DNA from: Microbacterium croceum
Lineage (GTDB): Bacteria > Actinomycetota > Actinomycetes > Actinomycetales > Microbacteriaceae
Assembly: GCF_023091245.1 (NCBI RefSeq)
Contig: NZ_JAHWXN010000001.1
Location: 2,232,001 to 2,296,000, forward strand
DNA length: 64,000 nucleotides
Reading direction: 5' to 3'
Position numbers and translations under genes: made by a program. This document shows positions 59,247 to 64,000 of the stretch, one piece after another. Every line of letters starts with the position of its first letter. The stretch's first letter is position 1. Under the pieces are notes generated by a model that did not search any database, was not told the origin of the DNA, and worked only from the letters and a program-made list of their open reading frames with translations.

Positions 59247-59744
59247 ATGAGCAGCCGGATCGCCGTCGTCCCGGGTTCCTTCGATCCGCCGACCCTGGGT
59301 CACCTCGACGTGATCCGTCGGGCCGCGGTCCTCTTCGATGAACTCCACGTGCTGGTGGTGCACAACCCCGGCAAGGAGGCGATGCTCCCGATCGCCCAGC
59401 GGCTCGCGCTGCTCGAGCAGTCGATCGCCGAGGACGGGATGCCCGGCAACATCGTGATCGGCTCTTGGAGCATGGGGCTGCTGGTCGACTACGCACGTGA
59501 CGTCAACGCCGGCGTCCTGGTCAAGGGCATCCGTTCGCAGATCGACGTCGCCTACGAGTCGCCGATGGCGATCGTGAACCGCCATCTCGCCGACATCGAG
59601 ACCGTCTTCCTGCTGCCGGATCCCGCGCATGCACTCGTGTCGAGCTCCCTCGTGCGGCAGGTCGCCTCCCTCGGTGGCGATGTGTCGCCGTTCGTGCCGC
59701 CCGCCGTCGCCTCGTTCCTCGACACCGGGGCACGCGGCATCTGA
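59247..59744 (+). CDS. coaD: Pantetheine-phosphate adenylyltransferase
   Basis: 165 residues, normal length. The nucleotidyltransferase motif is [20 protein letters not shown] (T/HxGH as TLGH) near residue 10, then [20 protein letters not shown] near 90 and the ISSS-like [20 protein letters not shown] near 130. It adenylates 4'-phosphopantetheine, the fourth step of coenzyme A synthesis. A leaderless start is suggested by TAGGCT. Confidence 0.97.
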   Translation: MSSRIAVVPGSFDPPTLGHLDVIRRAAVLFDELHVLVVHNPGKEAMLPIAQRLALLEQSIAEDGMPGNIVIGSWSMGLLVDYARDVNAGVLVKGIRSQIDVAYESPMAIVNRHLADIETVFLLPDPAHALVSSSLVRQVASLGGDVSPFVPPAVASFLDTGARGI

Positions 59745-59792
59745 CCACGCGGCGCCGTACCGCGGTCCCCGGCCCCCGTCCAGAGCGAGCCG

Positions 59793-59798
59793 GTAGCA
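59793..59798 (+). promoter_or_regulatory. -10 element (TAGCAT), leaderless layout before a GTG start
   Basis: TAGCAT ends seven bases before GTG 59806 of the DUF177 gene. Confidence 0.45.
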
Positions 59799-59805
59799 TG
59801 GTCGA

Positions 59806-60366
59806 GTGCGATCTCGACTGAACGGCCCCTTCGTCCTCCCCGCCCGAGACATCGTCCGACGTCCTGGAGAGATGCGTGAGCATGAGTTCACGATCACTCT
59901 GAAGGAACAGTGGGGTGAGGGCATCGTCTCATTCGAAGCCGGTTCCGAACTCGACCTGGATGTGCGTCTGGAGTCGGTCCATGAGGGCATTCTCGTCACG
60001 GGCTCAGCGGAAGGCGAGTACGTGGGAGTGTGCGGAAGATGCCTGATCGACATCGTCCGGCCCGTCGAAGTCGAGTTCCAGGAGCTTTTCGCGTATCCTG
60101 GTGAGGAAGAAACTGACTTCGAGGTTCAAGACGACCACGTGGATCTTGAAACTCTCGTCAGGGAAGCGGCCGTACTGGCACTTCCATTTCAGCCGGTGTG
60201 TCAGCCGGATTGCCCGGGTCTCGACTCGAAAACGGGCGAACGACTGGCCGTGAGCACCGGGACGGAGCAGGCCGCTCCCATCGATCCTCGATGGAGTGCG
60301 CTCCAGCAGATCACAGACCAAGACGGCATGGCATCAAGTCGTGCCGCCGAGAAAGAAGAGAGCTAG
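59806..60366 (+). CDS. DUF177 (YceD) family protein
   Basis: 186 residues from GTG 59806. The DUF177 core contains GSAEGEYVGVCGRCLIDIVR near residue 70 (two Cys) and VCQPDCPGLDSKTGERL near 130 (two Cys), which probably form one zinc site. The family is linked to 23S rRNA maturation and large-subunit assembly (YceD in E. coli, and plant homologues). It lies two bases before rpmF, a gene order conserved across bacteria. Residues past 140 form an acidic tail. Confidence 0.92.
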   Translation: MRSRLNGPFVLPARDIVRRPGEMREHEFTITLKEQWGEGIVSFEAGSELDLDVRLESVHEGILVTGSAEGEYVGVCGRCLIDIVRPVEVEFQELFAYPGEEETDFEVQDDHVDLETLVREAAVLALPFQPVCQPDCPGLDSKTGERLAVSTGTEQAAPIDPRWSALQQITDQDGMASSRAAEKEES

Positions 60367-60368
60367 TC

Positions 60369-60578
60369 ATGGCTGGTAACCCCCCGAAGCGCAAGGTTTC
60401 CCGTTCGAACACCCGCTCGCGCCGCGCGCAGTGGAAGGCGGAGGCTCCTGCCCTCGTCAAGACCATCGAGAACGGCAAGGTCGTCTACAGCCGTCCCCAC
60501 CAGGCCAAGGTCGTCACGGACTCGCAGGGCACTGAACTCTTCCTCGAGTACAAGGGCCGCAAGGTCGCTGACGTCTGA
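60369..60578 (+). CDS. rpmF: 50S ribosomal protein L32 (cysteine-free form)
   Basis: 69 residues starting [20 protein letters not shown], the bL32 N-terminus. The zinc-binding cysteine pairs of the C+ form are absent, so this is the zinc-independent C- type, often kept for growth under zinc shortage. The start was set at ATG 60369, three bases after the DUF177 stop. The reading frame is open further upstream within DUF177. It is followed by rnc 17 bases on. Confidence 0.95.
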   Translation: MAGNPPKRKVSRSNTRSRRAQWKAEAPALVKTIENGKVVYSRPHQAKVVTDSQGTELFLEYKGRKVADV

Positions 60579-60595
60579 GTCTCGAAACTCAGATC

Positions 60596-61288
60596 GTGAC
60601 GGGGGTCCCCGGGGGGACGAGGCCTCTCCCAGCTAAGCTCCGCGTCGACATCGACGCGGAGCTTCTGGGGTTGGCCCTCACTCACCGTTCCTATGCGTAC
60701 GAGCATGGCGGCATCCCACACAACGAGCGCCTGGAGTTCCTGGGCGATTCCGTGTTGGGGCAGGCCGTCACCGTGATGCTGTTCACCACGCATCCGGAGC
60801 TCGACGAAGGCGAGCTCGCCAAGCGGCGAGCAAGCGTGGTCTCCACGGTCGCCCTGGCGGAGGTTGCTCGCGGCATCGACCTGGGCAGCCACCTGCTGCT
60901 CGGGCGTGGTGAGGAGCAGACCGGTGGACGCGACAAGGATTCGATTCTCGCCGACACCATGGAGGCCGTGATCGGAGCGACGTATCTGTCGGCCGGTCCC
61001 GATGCCGCCACCGAGTTGGTGCTGCGTCTGACTCAGCCGCTGCTCGCAGACCCGGAGCGCTACGGCGCGGCGATGGACCCGAAGACCAGTCTCCAGGAGC
61101 TCGCGGCCCGCACCGGCGCCACACCACCCAAGTACTCGATCGAGGCGACCGGGCCGGACCACGATCGTCGTTTCACCGCGACAGTCATCGTGGGCGACGT
61201 CAGCATGACCGGCAAGGGCAGCAGCAAGAAGACCGCCGAGATGGCTGCCGCGCTGAGCGCATGGCGCCTCCTCAACGAGCGTGCCTGA
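60596..61288 (+). CDS. rnc: Ribonuclease III
   Basis: 230 residues from GTG 60596. The catalytic signature [17 protein letters not shown] is near residue 42, and [20 protein letters not shown] near 118 holds the other metal-binding acids. The double-stranded RNA-binding domain covers residues 162-228 ([38 protein letters not shown]). It processes rRNA precursors and double-stranded RNA. No strong Shine-Dalgarno is present. Its last eight bases overlap the mutM start. Confidence 0.96.
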   Translation: MTGVPGGTRPLPAKLRVDIDAELLGLALTHRSYAYEHGGIPHNERLEFLGDSVLGQAVTVMLFTTHPELDEGELAKRRASVVSTVALAEVARGIDLGSHLLLGRGEEQTGGRDKDSILADTMEAVIGATYLSAGPDAATELVLRLTQPLLADPERYGAAMDPKTSLQELAARTGATPPKYSIEATGPDHDRRFTATVIVGDVSMTGKGSSKKTAEMAAALSAWRLLNERA

Positions 61289-62144
61289 ACTTCCCGAAGT
61301 CGAAGTGGTCCGTGCGGGCCTCGCTCCCGCGGCGATCGGATCGCTGATCACGGCGGTGAGCGTGTTCGACGAACGCGCGCTCACCCGTCATCCGGCCGGT
61401 GCCGCTGACTTCGTCGCGCGTCTCGAAGGACGGACGTTCACGGATGCCGCCCGTCGGGGGAAATTCCTGTGGCTGCCCCTCGATACCGAGGAGACCGCAC
61501 TGATCGCGCATCTCGGGATGAGTGGACAGATGCTGCTCCGCATGCCCGACGCGGTGGCTGAGCGACACGAGCGCGTCCGCATCCATCTCGAGCATCCCGT
61601 GCACGGCGAGCTGGCTGTGGTGTTCTCCGACCAGCGCACGTTCGGATCGCTCGCCGTGGATGCTCTCGTCGCGGATGGGCCGTCGCGGATTCCCACCCAG
61701 GTGGGACACATCGCGCGGGACCCGCTCGACGTCGCTTTCGACGATGCCGGTTTCCGCGCGGCTCTCGCCCGCCGCGGCAGCGCGATCAAGAGGGTGCTGT
61801 TGGACCAAGGCGTCGTCAGCGGCATCGGCAACATCTACGCCGACGAATCGCTGTGGGCGGCGCGCATCCACCCGGAGACGCCCGCGAACGCTCTGGCGAC
61901 GCAGGCCGTGCGCCGCCTGCTCGCCGAAGTCCGTGCGGTGCTGATGAAGGCCCTCGCCGAGGGCGGCACGAGCTTCGACGCGCAGTACGTCAACGTCAAC
62001 GGCCAGGCCGGGTACTTCGCGCACTCTCTCAACGCTTACGGTCGGCAGGGTAAGCCGTGCCCGCGTTGCGGAACGCCGATCGTCCGCGAGAGCTTCATGA
62101 ACAGGGGCTCGCACTACTGTCCGCGGTGTCAGCGACGACGCTGA
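61281..62144 (+). CDS. mutM: Formamidopyrimidine-DNA glycosylase
   Basis: 287 residues from GTG 61281. Removal of the initiator exposes the catalytic proline and [13 protein letters not shown]. Other marks: [10 protein letters not shown] near residue 76, the helix-two-turn-helix [20 protein letters not shown] near 175 and the zinc finger [21 protein letters not shown] at the C-terminus. It removes oxidised purines such as 8-oxoG and nicks the abasic site. The last gene of the DUF177-rpmF-rnc-mutM cluster. Confidence 0.97.
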   Translation: MPELPEVEVVRAGLAPAAIGSLITAVSVFDERALTRHPAGAADFVARLEGRTFTDAARRGKFLWLPLDTEETALIAHLGMSGQMLLRMPDAVAERHERVRIHLEHPVHGELAVVFSDQRTFGSLAVDALVADGPSRIPTQVGHIARDPLDVAFDDAGFRAALARRGSAIKRVLLDQGVVSGIGNIYADESLWAARIHPETPANALATQAVRRLLAEVRAVLMKALAEGGTSFDAQYVNVNGQAGYFAHSLNAYGRQGKPCPRCGTPIVRESFMNRGSHYCPRCQRRR

Positions 62145-62206
62145 ACATTGTGCGGCACGGTCTCGAGTCTCGCATGAGCTCGTATCCCACCCCGCGCAGC
62201 TCGTCC

Positions 62207-63526
62207 TCACACCGTCGCGAACGATCGTGCGAGCAGGGGGCGTGTCGCACGCGTCGTCACCCAGACGACACCGATTCCGGCACCGAGCACGGCGGCGATG
62301 GTGAGGAGCGACTCCGGCGTCGTCATGAGGGCGATGCCCAGGAGCGGAAACACCAGGACCCCCGCACACAGTGCCGATCCGAGGGCGGTGATCAGCAATG
62401 GAGACATGATCGCGCGCCGGCGGGCACGGTCCATCGTCTCCCAGGGCATGCCGAGCCGATGCAGACTCTGGTGCAGCTCCCGCTGATCCAGCACGTCGGA
62501 TGCCTGGTTGATCCCCACGGACGCGGCGACCATCAGGAACGATCCGATCAAGGTGATGATCAGCCCCGTACGCATGTCGACGGCGAGGGCGGCATCCGCT
62601 GAACTGCCTTCGGCATTCATGAGCCCCATGAGCGACACCCCGGTGCCTGCGAACACGGCCATGAAGCTGGCCATCGCGATGCCTCCGATCTGACGCCAGG
62701 CCGCCTGCGGAGAGTCGAGGACGATGCGCGCCGCGAGCAGTCTCTCCGGAGCGTCGGCACGACGCAGCTGACGCTGGGCGGAGACCTTGAGCACCCATGG
62801 GCCGACCAGGTTCAAGACGGCCAGGGCGCCGCCGAACAGCACGGACAGCACGACAATGGTCGTGAGCAGGTCTCCGACGGAGGGGAAGACCTTGATCAGG
62901 ACGAAGGAGATCGCCAGCACGCTGGCCGCGACGATCGCACGTATCCAATGCGCGCTGGTCGCCGTGGCGCGCGTGCGCACGCCGAGCGGGGAGATCACGA
63001 CTCGCCGTAGCCCGAGCACAGCGCTCGACGCGGCGACGACGAGCACCCCCGCGGCGACAGCGGCGACGGCGAGCGGCGGGAGCAGCACTCCCGAGAGCCC
63101 GAGTGCCTCGCCGCGGAAAGGGATGAGGGCGATCAGCGGGGTCAGGGCGAGGTAGCCGAGTACGCCGGTGAGGGCACCCGCGCCGGCGAGGAGCATCGAC
63201 TCGGTCACCGTCGCCACGCCCACACCACGCGGTGTGACCCCCAGCAGGCGCAGCGTGGACAGTCGCTCGTCGCGCCGCCGGGCCGAGAGGCGGGCGGCGG
63301 CACCACCGAGCGACATCAGGGGGACGACGAGAAGCACGAGGGCGATCGCGGCGAGCGCCTGGTACAGGCCGGCGTATCCGTCGGTCCAGCTCCAGAACGA
63401 CTGCGCGCCGCCGATCACGGTGAGCACGAGCGTCGTGACGACGGCGAAGGCGATGACGGGCAGCGCGACGAGACTGCTCTGCCCGGGTGCAGGGCGAAGG
63501 AGGAGTGCGAGCACGTGGCGGTTCAT
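62207..63526 (-). CDS. ABC exporter permease, FtsX/MacB type
   Basis: 439 residues from ATG 63526. About eight to ten membrane segments in two FtsX-like blocks (ALPVIAFAVVTTLVLTVIGG, ALAAIALVLLVVPLMSLGGA, LIITLIGSFLMVAASVGINQ, MSPLLITALGSALCAGVLVF). The motif ARRRDERLSTLRLLGVTPRG after the second helix is typical of FtsX coupling regions. Its ATG overlaps the stop of the ATPase gene (ATGA). It likely exports a lipophilic compound or peptide. The substrate is unknown. Confidence 0.9.
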   Translation of the reverse strand: MNRHVLALLLRPAPGQSSLVALPVIAFAVVTTLVLTVIGGAQSFWSWTDGYAGLYQALAAIALVLLVVPLMSLGGAAARLSARRRDERLSTLRLLGVTPRGVGVATVTESMLLAGAGALTGVLGYLALTPLIALIPFRGEALGLSGVLLPPLAVAAVAAGVLVVAASSAVLGLRRVVISPLGVRTRATATSAHWIRAIVAASVLAISFVLIKVFPSVGDLLTTIVVLSVLFGGALAVLNLVGPWVLKVSAQRQLRRADAPERLLAARIVLDSPQAAWRQIGGIAMASFMAVFAGTGVSLMGLMNAEGSSADAALAVDMRTGLIITLIGSFLMVAASVGINQASDVLDQRELHQSLHRLGMPWETMDRARRRAIMSPLLITALGSALCAGVLVFPLLGIALMTTPESLLTIAAVLGAGIGVVWVTTRATRPLLARSFATV

Positions 63527-64000
63527 GCGTTGACCGCCGCCGAGATGATGCGGCCGTCTCTGACCGCGATCGTCCGCGTGCAGCGGGCGGCCACATCGGC
63601 GTCGTGCGTGACCACGACCAGGGTTCGCCCTTGGCCGGTCGTCGACCACAGCAGCGCGTCCATGACTTCAGAGGAGGTGCGCGAGTCCAGTGCTCCGGTG
63701 GGCTCGTCGGCGAAGACGAGCTCTGCGCCGGTCGCCTGTGCCCGCGCAATGGCCGTGCGCTGCGCCTGACCACCGGAGAGCTCGCCGATGCGTCGGTCCT
63801 CCATGCCGGCGAGACCGAGGGCGGCGAGCCATGCGGCGGCGTGCGGCACGGCATCCTTCCGGGCGACGCCGTTGATCATCGAGGCGAGTGCGACGTTCTC
63901 CACGGCCGTGAGCTCGGGGATCAGCAGCCCCTGCTGAAAGACGAAACCGAAGCGCTCGCGCCGCAGGCGGGAGCGGGCGGATTCGCCGAGCGCGGTCACA
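63523..64000 (-). CDS. ABC exporter ATP-binding protein, C-terminal part (N-terminus beyond window)
   Basis: About 159 residues are visible. The Q-loop GFVFQQGLLIPELTAVENVA, the ABC signature LSGGQAQRTAIARAQ, Walker B ELVFADEPTGALDS and the H-loop VVVTHDADVAARC are all present. Walker A is beyond the right edge. It has the MacB/LolD-like form (ADEPTGALD) and pairs with the FtsX-type permease that overlaps its stop. The start codon is outside the window. Confidence 0.9.
   Translation of the reverse strand, partial: VTALGESARSRLRRERFGFVFQQGLLIPELTAVENVALASMINGVARKDAVPHAAAWLAALGLAGMEDRRIGELSGGQAQRTAIARAQATGAELVFADEPTGALDSRTSSEVMDALLWSTTGQGRTLVVVTHDADVAARCTRTIAVRDGRIISAAVNA

Noticed and set aside
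57777..60053. 758-codon open frame on the minus strand
   Set aside because: Antisense to recG, coaD and DUF177, which are certain. It has no recognisable domain.
61272..63854. 860-codon minus-strand frame over mutM and the ABC exporter
   Set aside because: Overlaps mutM antisense and the permease in another frame; composition is typical of a shadow.
1..64000. CRISPR arrays, insertion sequences, prophage, toxin-antitoxin pairs or integrase sites
   Set aside because: I looked for spaced direct repeats, transposase or integrase motifs and tRNA-flanking duplications, including behind both tRNA genes, and saw none.

Overview
The window is about 64 kb of very GC-rich (roughly 67-70%) actinobacterial chromosome. 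The gene complement (DUF427, DUF2834, DUF3515 and DUF4349 proteins, SerA with ACT domain, DUF177-rpmF-rnc-mutM order, many leaderless promoters) points to the Microbacteriaceae, most likely Microbacterium or a close relative. That placement is inference from gene content and protein style. I see no phage, insertion sequence, integron, CRISPR array or rRNA operon. It reads as core chromosome with a few accessory metabolic islands. No stretch longer than about 300 bases lacks a gene.

Region 1 (1-7.7 kb) is a carbohydrate-use island: a divergent ROK repressor (cut by the window start), an ABC importer without its own ATPase (lipoprotein and two permeases), a ROK sugar kinase, an M81 (MlrC-type) metallopeptidase-like protein and a GH29 alpha-L-fucosidase, mostly joined by start-stop overlaps. 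Region 2 (7.8-11.4 kb) is a FAD/4Fe-4S D-2-hydroxyacid dehydrogenase divergent from an FCD-type GntR regulator, with a candidate operator between them. Region 3 (11.4-23.3 kb) holds small membrane proteins, serA, a TetR/MFS efflux pair around a long palindrome, leuB, ilvE, a FAH-family hydrolase, an MFS transporter, gltX and tRNA-Gln(CUG).

Region 4 (23.5-41.1 kb) is mixed: an acyl-CoA dehydrogenase with an AraC regulator, glutaminase, MFS, topoisomerase IB, a STAND-type NTPase with TPR-like repeats, a MarR/3-hydroxyacyl-CoA dehydrogenase pair with two matching operator boxes, pepN, an APH-like kinase, an MBL hydrolase and tRNA-Glu(CUC). Region 5 (41.2-48.3 kb) has a DUF4349/ECF sigma pair, a TerC manganese-type exporter behind a possible Mn riboswitch, and a two-gene organosulfur unit whose O-acetylhomoserine sulfhydrylase carries a one-base frameshift.

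Region 6 (48.3-64 kb) is core: leuCD behind a probable leucine leader peptide and attenuator-like hairpin, then murA-plsC-gpsA-ddl, thiL, rsmD, recG, coaD, DUF177-rpmF-rnc-mutM, and an FtsX-type ABC exporter whose ATPase is cut by the window end. Leucine biosynthesis is split here: leuB is near ilvE, and leuCD lies 30 kb away.

The most interesting items are the 15-codon leu leader peptide with alternative hairpins, the metY frameshift, the 95-base overprint of the gpsA tail on ddl, three regulator-operator pairs readable from the DNA, and a recurrent leaderless promoter layout.
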